A DNA stretch of 64,000 bases from Apostichopus japonicus (GCF_037975245.1 NC_092569.1:3051001-3115000), one strand, 5' to 3'; counted from the stretch's first letter, positions 1 to 14,484 are shown. The notes: generated from the letters alone by a model not told the origin. Made by a program: numbers and translations.

Positions 1-3000
1 AACGGATTCGTTCTTTTGGAGAACAGGGGAGTACATTCATATAATACTTGTGCGCATAGGTTTTCTTGTTTCTACTCGTAACCTGGCTTGGGTCTCTAGT
101 TACCTTGGTAACCATTCCCAGGCTAGCAACGCTACCACAGGGACCTGGCATTGCTACTGGAGGGCAGAAGGAACTGGACTTTTGAATCACTAGTATGGAC
201 ACCAGAGTGATAAATAAAAAAAATCGGATTGGTTCTTTTGGAGAACAGGCGAGTACTTTCAAAAAATACTTGTGCGCATAGGTTTTCTTGTTTCTGGAGA
301 GCTCATATTGTACTTATATTGTTGGGTACATTTTTTGAAATGCTGAGGTCTCCAGATACCTCAGTATCGTAAGTCTATTGTAGAGTACAGTAATTGAAAG
401 GCTCTGGTCTCCGTATATATCATTAGTATGGACACCAGAGTGAGACAAACAAAACGGATTCGTTCTTTTGGAGAACAGGGGAGTACATTCATATAATACT
501 TGTGCGCATAGGTTTTCTTGTTTCTACTCGTAACCTGGCTTGGGTCTCTAGTTACCTTGGTAACCATTCCCAGGCTAGCAACGCTACCACAGGGACCTGG
601 CATTGCTACTGGAGGGCAGAAGGAACTGGACTTTTGAATCACTAGTATGGACACCAGAGTGATAAAAAAAAAAATCGGATTGGTTCTTTTGGAGAACAGG
701 CGAGTACTTTCAAAAAATACTTGTGCGCATAGGTTTTCTTCTTTCTGGAGAGCTCATATTGTACTTATATTGTTGGGTACATTTTTTGAAATGCTGAAGT
801 CTCGAGATACCTCAGTATCGTAAGTCTATTGTAGAGTACAGTAATTGAAAGGCTCTGGTCTCCGTATATATCATTAGTATGGACACCAGAGTGAGACAAA
901 CAAAACGGATTCGTTCTTTTGGAGAACAGGGGAGTACATTCATATAATACTTGTGCGCATAGGTTTTCTTGTTTCTACTCGTAACCTGGCTTGGGTCTCT
1001 AGTTACCTTGGTAACCATTCCCAGGCTAGCAACGCTACCACAGGGACCTGGCATTGCTACTGGAGGGCAGAAGGAACTGGACTTTTGAATCACTAGTATG
1101 GACACCAGAGTGATAAAAAAAAAAATCGGATTCGTTCTTTTAAAGAACAGGCGAGTACATTCAAAAAATACTTGTGCGCATAGGTTTTCTTGTCTCTGGA
1201 GAGCTCAGTATTGTACGTATATTGTTGGGTACATTTTTTGAAATGCTGAGGTCTCGAGATACCTCAGTATCGTAAGTCTATTGTAGAGTACAGTAATTGA
1301 AAGGCTCTGGTCTCCATATATATCATTAGTATGGACACCAGAGTGAGACAAACAAAACGGATTCGTTCTTTTGGAGAACAGGGGAGTACATTCATATAAT
1401 ACTTGTGCGCATAGGGTTTCTTGTTTCTACTCGTAACCTGGCTTGGGTCTCTAGTTACCTTGGTAACCATTCCCAGGCTAGCAACGCTACCACAGCGACC
1501 TGGCATTGCTACTGGAGGGCAGAAGGAACTGGACTTTTGAATCACTAGTATGGACACCAGAGTGATAAAAAAAAAAATCGGATTCGTTCTTTTAAAGAAC
1601 AGGCGAGTACATTCAAAAAATACTTGTGCACATAGGTTTTCTTCTTTCTGGAGAGCTCAGTATTGTACGTATATTGTTGGGTACATTTTTTGAAATGCTG
1701 AGGTCTCGAGATACCTCAGTATTGTAAGTCTATTGTAGAGTACAGTAATTGAAAGGCTCTGGTCTCCGTATATATCATTAGTATGGACACCAGAGTGAGA
1801 CAATTAAACAAAACGGATTCGTTCTTTTGGAGAACAGGGGAGTACATTCATATAATACTTGTGCGCATAGGTTTTCTTGTTTCTACTCGTAACCTGGCTT
1901 GGGTCTCTAGTTACCTTGGTAACCATTCCCAGGCTAGCAACGCTACCACAGGGACCTGGCATTGCTACTGGAGGGCAGAAGGAACTGGACTTTTGAATCA
2001 CTAGTATGGACACCAGAGCGATAAAAAAAAAAATCGGATTCGTTCTTTTAAAGAACAGGCGAGTACATTCAAAAAATACTTGTGCACATAGGTTTTCTTC
2101 TTTCTGGAGAGCTCAGTATTGTACGTATATTGTTGGGTACATTTTTTGAAATGCTGAGGTCTCGAGATACCTCAGTATCGTAAGTCTATTGTAGAGTACA
2201 GTAATTGAAAGGCTCTGGTCTCCGTATATATCATTAGTATGGACACCAGAGTGAGACAATTAAACAAAACGGATTCGTTCTTTTGGAGAACAGGGGAGTA
2301 CATTCATATAATACTTGTGCGCATAGGTTTTCTTGTTTCTACTCGTAACCTGGCTTGGGTCTCTAGTTACCTTGGTAACCATTCCCAGGCTAGCAACGCT
2401 ACCACAGGGACCTGGCATTGCTACTGGAGGGCAGAAGGAACTGGACTTTTGAATCACTAGTATGGACACCAGAGTGATAAAAAAAAAAATCGGATTCGTT
2501 CTTTTAAAGAACAGGCGAGTACATTCAAAAAATACTTGTGCGCATAGGTTTTCTTGTCTCTGGAGAGCTCAGTATTGTACGTATATTGTTGGGTACATTT
2601 TTTGAAATGCTGAGGTCTCCAGATACCTCAGTATCGTAAGTCTATTGTAGAGTACAATAATTGAAAGGCTCTGGTCTCCGTATATATCATTAGTATGGAC
2701 ACCAGAGTGAGACAATTAAACAAAACGGATTCGTTCTTTTGGAGAACAGGGGAGTACATTCATATAATACTTGTGCGCATAGGTTTTCTTGTTTCTACTC
2801 GTAACCTGGCTTGGGTCTCTAGTTACCTTGGTAACCATTCCCAGGCTAGCAACGCTACCACAGGGACCTGGCATTGCTACTGGAGGGCAGAAGGAACTGG
2901 ACTTTTGAATCACTAGTATGGACACCAGAGTGATAAAAAAAAAAATCGGATTCGTTCTTTTAAAGAACAGGCGAGTACATTCAAAAAATACTTGTGCGCA

Positions 3001-6000
3001 TAGGTTTTCTTGTCTCTGGAGAGCTCAGTATTGTACGTATATTGTTGGGTACATTTTTTGAAATGCTGAGGTCTCGAGATACCTCAGTATCGTAAGTCTA
3101 TTGTAGAGTACAGTAATTGAAAGGCTCTGGTCTCCATATATATCATTAGTATGGACACCAGAGTGAGACAAACAAAACGGATTCGTTCTTTTGGAGAACA
3201 GGGGAGTACATTCATATAATACTTGTGCGCATAGGGTTTCTTGTTTCTACTCGTAACCTGGCTTGGGTCTCTAGTTACCTTGGTAACCATTCCCAGGCTA
3301 GCAACGCTACCACAGCGACCTGGCATTGCTACTGGAGGGCAGAAGGAACTGGACTTTTGAATCACTAGTATGGACACCAGAGTGATAAAAAAAAAAATCG
3401 GATTCGTTCTTTTAAAGAACAGGCGAGTACATTCAAAAAATACTTGTGCACATAGGTTTTCTTCTTTCTGGAGAGCTCAGTATTGTACGTATATTGTTGG
3501 GTACATTTTTTGAAATGCTGAGGTCTCGAGATACCTCAGTATTGTAAGTCTATTGTAGAGTACAGTAATTGAAAGGCTCTGGTCTCCGTATATATCATTA
3601 GTATGGACACCAGAGTGAGACAATTAAACAAAACGGATTCGTTCTTTTGGAGAACAGGGGAGTACATTCATATAATACTTGTGCGCATAGGTTTTCTTGT
3701 TTCTACTCGTAACCTGGCTTGGGTCTCTAGTTACCTTGGTAACCATTCCCAGGCTAGCAACGCTACCACAGGGACCTGGCATTGCTACTGGAGGGCAGAA
3801 GGAACTGGACTTTTGAATCACTAGTATGGACACCAGAGTGATAAAAAAAAAATCGGATTCGTTCTTTTAAAGAACAGGCGAGTACATTCAAAAAATACTT
3901 GTGCGCATAGGTTTTCTTGTCTCTGGAGAGCTCAGTATTGTACGTATATTGTTGGGTACATTTTTTGAAATGCTGAGGTCTCCAGATACCTCAGTATCGT
4001 AAGTCTATTGTAGAGTACAGTAATTGAAAGGCTCTGGTCTCCGTATATATCATTAGTATGGACACCAGAGTGAGACAAACAAAACGGATTCGTTCTTTTG
4101 GAGAACAGGGGAGTACATTCATATAATACTTGTGCGCATAGGTTTTCTTGTTTCTACTCGTAACCTGGCTTGGGTCTCTAGTTACCTTGGTAACCATTCC
4201 CAGGCTAGCAACGCTACCACAGGGACCTGGCATTGCTACTGGAGGGCAGAAGGAACTGGACTTTTGAATCACTAGTATGGACACCAGAGTGATAAAGAAA
4301 AAAATCGGATTCGTTCTTTTAAAGAACAGGCGAGTACATTCAAAAAATACTTGTGCGCATAGGTTTTCTTGTCTCTGGAGAGCTCAGTATTGTACGTATA
4401 TTGTTGGGTACATTTTTTGAAATGCTGAGGTCTCGAGATACCTCAGTATCGTAAGTCTATTTTAGAGTACAGTAATTGAAAGGCTCTGGTCTCCGTATAT
4501 ATCATTAGTATGGACACCAGAGTGAGACAAACAAAACGGATTCGTTCTTTTGGAGAACAGGGGAGTACATTCATATAATACTTGTGCGCATAGGTTTTCT
4601 TGTTTCTACTCGTAACCTGGCTTGGGTCTCTAGTTACCTTGGTAACCATTCCCAGGCTAGCAACGCTACCACAGGGACCTGGCATTGCTACTGGAGGGCA
4701 GAAGGAACTGGACTTTTGAATCACTAGTATGGACACCAGAGTGATAAAAAAAAAAATCGGATTCGTTCTTTTAAAGAACAGGCGAGTACATTCAAAAAAT
4801 ACTTGTGCGCATAGGTTTTCTTCTTTCTGGAGAGCTCAGTATTGTACGTATATTGTTGGGTACATTTTTTGAAATGCTGAGGTCTCGAGATACCTCAGTA
4901 TCGTAAGTCTATTGTAGAGTACAGTAATTGAAAGGCTCTGGTCTCCGTATATATCATTAGTATGGACACCAGAGTGAGACAAACAAAACGGATTCGTTCT
5001 TTTGGAGAACAGGGGAGTACATTCATATAATACTTGTGCGCATAGGTTTTCTTGTTTCTACTCGTAACCTGGCTTGGGTCTCTAGTTACCTTGGTAACCA
5101 TTCCCAGGCTAGCAACGCGACCACAGGGACCTGGCATTGCTACTGGAGGGCAGAAGGAACTGGACTTTTGAATCACTAGTATGGACACCAGAGTGATAAA
5201 AAAAAAAATCGGATTCGTTCTTTTAAAGAACAGGCGAGTACATTCAAAAAATACTTGTGCGCATAGGTTTTCTTCTTTCTGGAGAGCTCAGTATTGTACG
5301 TATATTGTTGGGTACATTTTTTGAAATGCTGAGGTCTCCAGATACCTCAGTATCGTAAGTCTATTGTAGAGTACAGTAATTGAAAGGCTCTGGTCTCCGT
5401 ATATATCATTAGTATGGACACCAGAGTGAGACAAACAAAACGGATTCGTTCTTTTGGAGAACAGGGGAGTACATTCATATAATACTTGTGCGCATAGGTT
5501 TTCTTGTTTCTACTCGTAACCTGGCTTGGGTCTCTAGTTACCTTGGTAACCATTCCCAGGCTAGCAACGCGACCACAGGGACCTGGCATTGCTACTGGAG
5601 GGCAGAAGGAACTGGACTTTTGAATCACTAGTATGGACACCAGAGTGATAAAAAAAAAAATCGGATTCGTTCTTTTAAAGAACAGGCGAGTACATTCAAA
5701 AAATACTTGTGCGCATAGGTTTCCTTCTTTCTGGAGAGCTCAGTATTGTACGTATATTGTTGGGTACATTTTTTGAAATGCTGAGGTCTCGAGATACCTC
5801 AGTATTGTAAGTCTATTGTAGAGTACAGTAATTGAAAGGCTCTGGTCTCCATATATATCATTAGTATGGACACCAGAGTGAGACAATTAAACAAAACGGA
5901 TTCGTTCTTTTGGAGAACAGGGGAGTACATTCATATAATACTTGTGCGCATAGGTTTTCTTGTTTCTACTCGTAACCTGGCTTGGGTCTCTAGTTACCTT

Positions 6001-9000
6001 GGTAACCATTCCCAGGCTAGCAACGCTACCACAGGGACCTGGCATTGCTACTGGAGGGCAGAAGGAACTGGACTTTTGAATCACTAGTATGGACACCAGA
6101 GTGATAAAAAAAAAAATCGGATTCGTTCTTTTAAAGAACAGGCGAGTACATTCAAAAAATACTTGTGCGCATAGGTTTTCTTGTCTCTGGAGAGCTCAGT
6201 ATTGTACGTATATTGTTGGGTACATTTTTTGAAATGCTGAGGTCTCGAGATACCTCAGTATCGTAAGTCTATTGTAGAGTACAGTAATTGAAAGGCTCTG
6301 GTCTCCGTATATATCATTAGTATGGACACCAGAGTGAGACAAACAAAACGGATTCGTTCTTTTGGAGAACAGGGGAGTACATTCATATAATACTTGTGCG
6401 CATAGGTTTTCTTGTTTCTACTCGTAACCTGGCTTGGGTCTCTAGTTACCTTGGTAACCATTCCCAGGCTAGCAACGCGACCACAGGGACCTGGCATTGC
6501 TACTGGAGGGCAGAAGGAACTGGACTTTTGAATCACTAGTATGGACACCAGAGCGATAAAAAAAAAAATCGGATTCGTTCTTTTAAAGAACAGGCGAGTA
6601 CATTCAAAAAATACTTGTGCGCATAGGTTTTCTTCTTTCTGGAGAGCTCAGTATTGTACGTATATTGTTGGGTACATTTTTTGAAATGCTGAGGTCTCCA
6701 GATACCTCAGTATCGTAAGTCTATTGTAGAGTACAGTAATTGAAAGGCTCTGGTCTCCGTATATATCATTAGTATGGACACCAGAGTGAGACAAACAAAA
6801 CGGATTCGTTCTTTTGGAGAACAGGGGAGTACATTCATATAATACTTGTGCGCATAGGTTTTCTTGTTTCTAGTCGTAACCTGGCTTGGGTCTCTAGTTA
6901 CCTTGGTAACCATTCCCAGGCTAGCAACGCGACCACAGGGACCTGGCATTGCTACTGGAGGGCAGAAGGAACTGGACTTTTGAATCACTAGTATGGACAC
7001 CAGAGTGATAAAAAAAAAAATCGGATTCGTTCTTTTAAAGAACAGGCGAGTACATTCAAAAAATACTTGTGCGCATAGGTTTTCTTCTTTCTGGAGAGCT
7101 CAGTATTGTACGTATATTGTTGGGTACATTTTTTGAAATGCTGAGGTCTCCAGATACCTCAGTATTGTAAGTCTATTGTAGAGTACAGTAATTGAAAGGC
7201 TCTGGTCTCCGTATATATCATTAGTATGGACACCAGAGTGAGACAATTAAACAAAACGGATTCGTTCTTTTGGAGAACAGGGGAGTACATTCATATAATA
7301 CTTGTGCGCATAGGTTTTCTTGTTTCTACTCGTAACCTGGCTTGGGTCTCTAGTTACCTTGGTAACCATTCCCAGGCTAGCAACGCTACCACAGGGACCT
7401 GGCATTGCTACTGGAGGGCAGAAGGAACTGGACTTTTGAATCACAAGTATGGACACCAGAGTGATAAAAAATAAAATCGGATTCGTTCTTTTAAAGAACA
7501 GGCGAGTACATTCAAAAAATACTTGTGCGCATAGGTTTTCTTGTCTCTGGAGAGCTCAGTATTGTACGTATATTGTTGGGTACATTTTTTGAAATGCTGA
7601 GGTCTCCAGATACCTCAGTATCGTAAGTCTATTGTAGAGTACAGTAATTGAAAGGCTCTGGTCTCCATATATATCATTAGTATGGACACCAGAGTGAGAC
7701 AAACAAAACGGATTCGTTCTTTTGGAGAACAGGGGAGTACATTCATATAATACTTGTGCGCATAGGGTTTCTTGTTTCTACTCGTAACCTGGCTTGGGTC
7801 TCTAGTTACCTTGGTAACCATTCCCAGGCTAGCAACGCTACCACAGCGACCTGGCATTGCTACTGGAGGGCAGAAGGAACTGGACTTTTGAATCACTAGT
7901 ATGGACACCAGAGTGATAAAAAAAAAAATCGGATTCGTTCTTTTAAAGAACAGGCGAGTACATTCAAAAAATACTTGTGCGCATAGGTTTTCTTCTTTCT
8001 GGAGAGCTCAGTATTGAACGTATATTGTTGGGTACATTTTTTGAAATGCTGAGGTCTCCAGATACCTCAGTATCGTAAGTCTATTGTAGAGTACAGTAAT
8101 TGAAAGGCTCTGGTCTCCGTATATATCATTAGTATGGACACCAGAGTGAGATAAACAAAACGGATTCGTTCTTTTGGAGAACAGGGGAGTACATTCATAT
8201 AATACTTGTGCGCATAGGTTTTCTTGTTTCTACTCGTAACCTGGCTTGGGTCTCTAGTTACCTTGGTAACCATTCCCAGGCTAGCAACGCGACCACAGGG
8301 ACCTGGCATTGCTACTGGAGGGCAGAAGGAACTGGACTTTTGAATCACTAGTATGGACACCAGAGTGATAAAAAAAAAAATCGGATTCGTTCTTTTAAAG
8401 AACAGGCGAGTACATTCAAAAAATACTTGTGCGCATAGGTTTTCTTCTTTCTGGAGAGCTCAGTATTGTACGTATATTGTTGGGTACATTTTTTGAAATG
8501 CTGAGGTCTCGAGATGCCTCAGTATTGTAAGTCTATTGTAGAGTACAGTAATTGAAAGGCTCTGGTCTCCGTATATATCATTAGTATGGACACCAGAGTG
8601 AGACAAACAAAACGGATTCGTTCTTTTGGAGAACAGGGGAGTACATTCATATAATACTTGTGCGCATAGGTTTTCTTGTTTCTACTCGTAACCTGGCTTG
8701 GGTCTCTAGTTACCTTGGTAACCATTCCCAGGCTAGCAACGCTACCACAGGGACCTGGCATTGCTACTGGAGGGCAGAAGGAACTGGACTTTTGAATCAC
8801 TAGTATGGACACCAGAGTGATAAAAAAAAAAATCGGATTCGTTCTTTTAAAGAACAGGCGAGTACATTCAAAAAATACTTGTGCGCATAGGTTTTCTTGT
8901 CTCTGGAGAGCTCAGTATTGTACGTATATTGTTGGGTACATTTTTTGAAATGCTGAGGTCTCGAGATACCTCAGTATCGTAAGTCTATTGTAGAGTACAG

Positions 9001-12000
9001 TAATTGAAAGGCTCTGGTCTCCATATATATCATTAGTATGGACACCAGAGTGAGACAAACAAAACGGATTCGTTCTTTTGGAGAACAGGGGAGTACATTC
9101 ATATAATACTTGTGCGCATAGGGTTTCTTGTTTCTACTCGTAACCTGGCTTGGGTCTCTAGTTACCTTGGTAACCATTCCCAGGCTAGCAACGCTACCAC
9201 AGCGACCTGGCATTGCTACTGGAGGGCAGAAGGAACTGGACTTTTGAATCACTAGTATGGACACCAGAGTGATAAAAAAAAAAATCGGATTCGTTCTTTT
9301 AAAGAACAGGCGAGTACATTCAAAAAATACTTGTGCCCATAGGTTTTCTTCTTTCTGGAGAGCTCAGTATTGTTTTCTTCTTTCTGGAGAGCTCAGTATT
9401 GTACGTATATTGTTGGGTACATTTTTTGAAATGCTGAGGTCTCGAGATACCTCAGTATTGTAAGTCTATTGTAGAGTACAGTAATTGAAAGGCTCTGGTC
9501 TCCGTATATATCATTAGTATGGACACCAGAGTGAGACAATTAAACAAAACGGATTCGTTCTTTTGGAGAACAGGGGAGTACATTCATATAATACTTGTGC
9601 GCATAGGTTTTCTTGTTTCTACTCGTAACCTGGCTTGGGTCTCTAGTTACCTTGGTAACCATTCCCAGGCTAGCAACGCTACCACAGGGACCTGGCATTG
9701 CTACTGGAGGGCAGAAGGAACTGGACTTTTGAATCACTAGTATGGACACCAGAGTGATAAAAAAAAAAATCGGATTCGTTCTTTTAAAGAACAGGCGAGT
9801 ACATTCAAAAAATACTTGTGCGCATAGGTTTTCTTCTTTCTGGAGAGCTCAGTATTGTACGTATATTGTTGGGTACATTTTTTGAAATGCTGAGGTCTCG
9901 AGATACCTCAGTATCGTAAGTCTATTGTAGAGTACAGTAATTGAAAGGCTCTGGTCTCCGTATATATCATTAGTATGGACACCAGAGTGAGACAAACAAA
10001 ACGGATTCGTTCTTTTGGAGAACAGGGGAGTACATTCATATAATACTTGTGCGCATAGGTTTTCTTGTTTCTACTCGTAACCTGGCTTGGGTCTCTAGTT
10101 ACCTTGGTAACCATTCCCAGGCTAGCAACGCTACCACAGGGACCTGGCATTGCTACTGGAGGGCAGAAGGAACTGGACTTTTGAATCACTAGTATGGACA
10201 CCAGAGTGATAAAGAAAAAAATCGGATTCGTTCTTTTAAAGAACAGGCGAGTACATTCAAAAAATACTTGTGCGCATAGGTTTTCTTGTTTCTGGAGAGC
10301 TCAGTATTGTACGTATATTGTTGGGTACATTTTTTGAAATGCTGAGGTCTCGAGATACCTCAGTATCGTAAGTCTATTGTAGAGTACAGTAATTGAAAGG
10401 CTCTGGTCTCCGTATATATGATTAGTATGGACACCAGAGTGAGACAAACAAAACGGATTCGTTCTTTTGGAGAACAGGGGAGTACATTCATATAATACTT
10501 GTGCGCATAGGTTTTCTTGTTTCTACTCGTAACCTGGCTTGGGTCTCTAGTTACCTTGGTAACCATTCCCAGGCTAGCAACGCTACCACAGGGACCTGGC
10601 ATTGCTACTGGAGGGCAGAAGGAACTGGACTTTTGAATCACTAGTATGGACACCAGAGTGATAAAAAAAAAAATCGGATTCGTTCTTTTAAAGAACAGGC
10701 GAGTACATTCAAAAAATACTTGTGCGCATAGGTTTTCTTCTTTCTGGAGAGCTCAGTATTGTACGTATATTGTTGGGTACATTTTTTGAAATGCTGAGGT
10801 CTCGAGATACCTCAGTATCGTAAGTCTATTGTAGAGTACAGTAATTGAAAGGCTCTGGTCTCCGTATATATCATTAGTATGGACACCAGAGTGAGACAAA
10901 CAAAACGGATTCGTTCTTTTGGAGAACAGGGGAGTACATTCATATAATACTTGTGCGCATAGGGTTTCTTGTTTCTACTCGTAACCTGGCTTGGGTCTCT
11001 AGTTACCTTGGTAACCATTCCCAGGCTAGCAACGCGACCACAGGGACCTGGCATTGCTACTGGAGGGCAGAAGGAACTGGACTTTTGAATCACTAGTATG
11101 GACACCAGAGTGATAAAAAAAAAAATCGGATTCGTTCTTTTAAAGAACAGGCGAGTACATTCAAAAAATACTTGTGCGCATAGGTTTTCTTCTTTCTGGA
11201 GAGCTCAGTATTGTACGTATATTGTTGGGTACATTTTTTGAAATGCTGAGGTCTCGAGATACCTCAGTATCGTAAGTCTATTGTAGAGTACAGTAATTGA
11301 AAGGCTCTGGTCTCCGTATATATCATTAGTATGGACACCAGAGTGAGACAAACAAAACGGATTCGTTCTTTTGGAGAACAGGGGAGTACATTCATATAAT
11401 ACTTGTGCGCATAGGTTTTCTTGTTTCTACTCGTAACCTGGCTTGGGTCTCTAGTTACCTTGGTAACCATTCCCAGGCTAGCAACGCGACCACAGGGACC
11501 TGGCATTGCTACTGGAGGGCAGAAGGAACTGGACTTTTGAATCACTAGTATGGACACCAGAGTGATAAAAAAAAAAATCGGATTCGTTCTTTTAAAGAAC
11601 AGGCGAGTACATTCAAAAAATACTTGTGCGCATAGGTTTTCTTCTTTCTGGAGAGCTCAGTATTGTACGTATATTGTTGGGTACATTTTTTGAAATGCTG
11701 AGGTCTCCAGATACCTCAGTATTGTAAGTCTATTGTAGAGTACAGTAATTGAAAGGCTCTGGTCTCCGTATATATCATTAGTATGGACACCAGAGTGAGA
11801 CAATTAAACAAAACGGATTCGTTCTTTTGGAGAACGGGAGTACATTCATATAATACTTGTGCGCATAGGTTTTCTTGTTTCTACTCGTAACCTGGCTTGG
11901 GTCTCTAGTTACCTTGGTAACCATTCCCAGGCTAGCAACGCTACCACAGGGACCTGGCATTGCTACTGGAGGGCAGAAGGAACTGGACTTTTGAATCACT

Positions 12001-13947
12001 AGTATGGACACCAGAGTGATAAAGAAAAAAATCGGATTCGTTCTTTTAAAGAACATGCGAGTACATTCAAAAAATACTTGTGCGCATAGGTTTTCTTGTT
12101 TCTGGAGAGCTCAGTATTGTACGTATATTGTTGGGTACATTTTTTGAAATGCTGAGGTCTCGAGATACCTCAGTATCGTAAGTCTATTGTAGAGTACAGT
12201 AATTGAAAGGCTCTGGTCTCCGTATATATCATTAGTATGGACACCAGAGTGAGACAAACAAAACGGATTCGTTCTTTTGGAGAACAGGGGAGTACATTCA
12301 TATAATACTTGTGCGCATAGGTTTTCTTGTTTCTACTCGTAACCTGGCTTGGGTCTCTAGTTACCTTGGTAACCATTCCCAGGCTAGCAACGCTACCACA
12401 GGGACCTGGCATTGCTACTGGAGGGCAGAAGGAACTGGACTTTTGAATCACTAGTATGGACACCAGAGTGATAAAAAAAAAATCGGATTCGTTCTTTTAA
12501 AGAACAGGCGAGTACATTCAAAAAATACTTGTGCGCATAGGTTTTCTTGTCTCTGGAGAGCTCAGTATTGTACGTATATTGTTGGGTACATTTTTTGAAA
12601 TGCTGAGGTCTCGAGATACCTCAGTATCGTAAGTCTATTGTAGAGTACAGTAATTGAAAGGCTCTGGTCTCCGTATATATCATTAGTATGGACACCAGAG
12701 TGAGACAAACAAAACGGATTCGTTCTTTTGGAGAACAGGGGAGTACATTCATATAATACTTGTGCGCATAGGTTTTCTTGTTTCTACTCGTAACCTGGCT
12801 TGGGTCTCTAGTTACCTTGGTAACCATTCCCAGGCTAGCAACGCGACCACAGGGACCTGGCATTGCTACTGGAGGGCAGAAGGAACTGGACTTTTGAATC
12901 ACTAGTATGGACACCAGAGCGATAAAAAAAAAAATCGGATTCGTTCTTTTAAAGAACAGGCAAGTACATTCAAAAAATACTTGTGCGCATAGGTTTTCTT
13001 CTTTCTGGAGAGCTCAGTATACGTATATTGTTGGGTACATTTTTTGAAATGCTGAGGTCTCCAGATACCTCAGTATCGTAAGTCTATTGTAGAGTACAGT
13101 AATTGAAAGGCTCTGGTCTCCGTATATATCATTAGTATGGACACCAGAGTGAGACAAACAAAACGGATTCGTTCTTTTGGAGAACAGGGGAGTACATTCA
13201 TATAATACTTGTGCGCATAGGTTTTCTTGTTTCTACTCGTAACCTGGCTTGGGTCTCTAGTTACCTTGGTAACCATTCCCAGGCTAGCAACGCGACCACA
13301 GGGACCTGGCATTGCTACTGGAGGGCAGAAGGAACTGGACTTTTGAATCACTAGTATGGACACCAGAGTGATAAAAAAAAAAATCGGATTCGTTCTTTTA
13401 AAGAACAGGCGAGTACATTCAAAAAATACTTGTGCGCATAGGTTTTCTTCTTTCTGGAGAGCTCAGTATTGTACGTATATTGTTGGGTACATTTTTTGAA
13501 ATGCTGAGGTCTCCAGATACCTCAGTATCGTAAGTCTATTGTAGAGTACAGTAATTGAAAGGCTCTGGTCTCCGTATATCTCATTAGTATGGACACCAGA
13601 GTGAGACAAACAAAACGGATTCGTTCTTTTGGAGAACAGGGGAGTACATTCATATAATACTTGTGCGCATAGGTTTTCTTGTTTCTACTCGTAACCTGGC
13701 TTGGGTCTCTAGTTACCTTGGTAACCATTCCCAGGCTAGCAACGCGACCACAGGGACCTGGCATTGCTACTGGAGGGCAGAAGGAACTGGACTTTTGAAT
13801 CACTAGTATGGACACCAGAGTGATAAAAAAAAAAATCGGATTCGTTCTTTTAAAGAACAGGCGAGTACATTCAAAAAATACTTGTGCGCATAGGTTTTCT
13901 TCTTTCTGGAGAGCTCAGTATTGTACGTATATTGTTGGGTACATTTT
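1..13947 (+). repeat. Satellite 1 array, left block (451-456 bp unit, about 31 copies)
   Basis: Head-to-tail tandem array, near-identical between copies and cut by the left window edge. A typical unit is 428-878. It has two halves that both begin ATGGACACCAGAGTGA. Half A (428-646) is a shared module of about 100 bp followed by about 120 bp of private sequence. Half B (647-878) is a diverged copy of the shared module with an A-run, followed by two degenerate copies of a 57-59 bp motif beginning CTCAGTAT. Length classes come from small indels, for example GAGACAAACAAAACGG (451-452 bp) against GAGACAATTAAACAAAACGG (456 bp). Near 9,350-9,400 one copy has a 30-bp internal tandem duplication. Open frames of 69-97 codons recur in the copies on both strands only because the unit repeats; no start context, domain or codon-level constraint supports coding. 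Confidence 0.97.
99..112. promoter_or_regulatory. RFX X-box-like palindrome in satellite 1 unit (example copy)
   Basis: GTTACCTTGGTAAC is two perfect inverted GTTACC/GGTAAC half-sites with a 2-bp spacer. This is the form of the X-box bound by RFX transcription factors. It lies in the A-private part of the unit, for example again at 551-564, and was intact in every copy I read, including copies mutated just beside it (GGTAACGATT instead of GGTAACCATT). Binding is inference; only the motif is seen. Confidence 0.4.
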
Positions 13948-13958
13948 TATCTCAATAC
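13948..13958 (+). repeat. 5' inverted-repeat arm of the Helentron-like insertion
   Basis: TATCTCAATAC directly follows the satellite T-run. It is an exact 11-bp reverse complement of 15,734-15,744. The exact left border is uncertain by a few T residues. Confidence 0.7.
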
Positions 13959-14484
13959 ATTACATGTATAGAGATATTGTAACAGTAAGTGGGACTTTCT
14001 CTTCTCTTAAAAATTTTTCAGCGTCTTCAAACAAAGTTCTTTTTCTCTGGAATTTCCAGAGCAAGAATATATCATATAGACCAACAAAAGTTACTATTTT
14101 TTATTCCAGAATTGTATCTCATTCCGTGACTTTTTCACCGATTTATGTCCAAATCGGGCCAATTTGGACTGAAAACACACTTTGGCAGACCTGTTTTGCA
14201 CACGCTCCAAAACTTATGTTTTATGAAAGAGAATAGAATAGAACTGTCTTTCAACAGTGGTATCGTCTAAGATAGGGTCCTATGTATTATATATTTTATT
14301 AAAACTTTAAACTTTCATTTGTTGTTTACAGGTAGGTATTAATAAGAATTTTACTAACTGTATATGACATTTAATGGCTTTTATTTGCTTTATTTGATGT
14401 TTAAATGATTTTTCTTTCTTAATTAAAACAATACTGAGCTGCCGCCCCTACTTTTAGTAAAAAGGTCCGTTTTTGATGATTAAG

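Noticed and set aside
13808-14236. 142-codon ORF running from satellite into the insertion
   Set aside because: It is a fusion of satellite sequence with the insertion start, with no recognisable protein.
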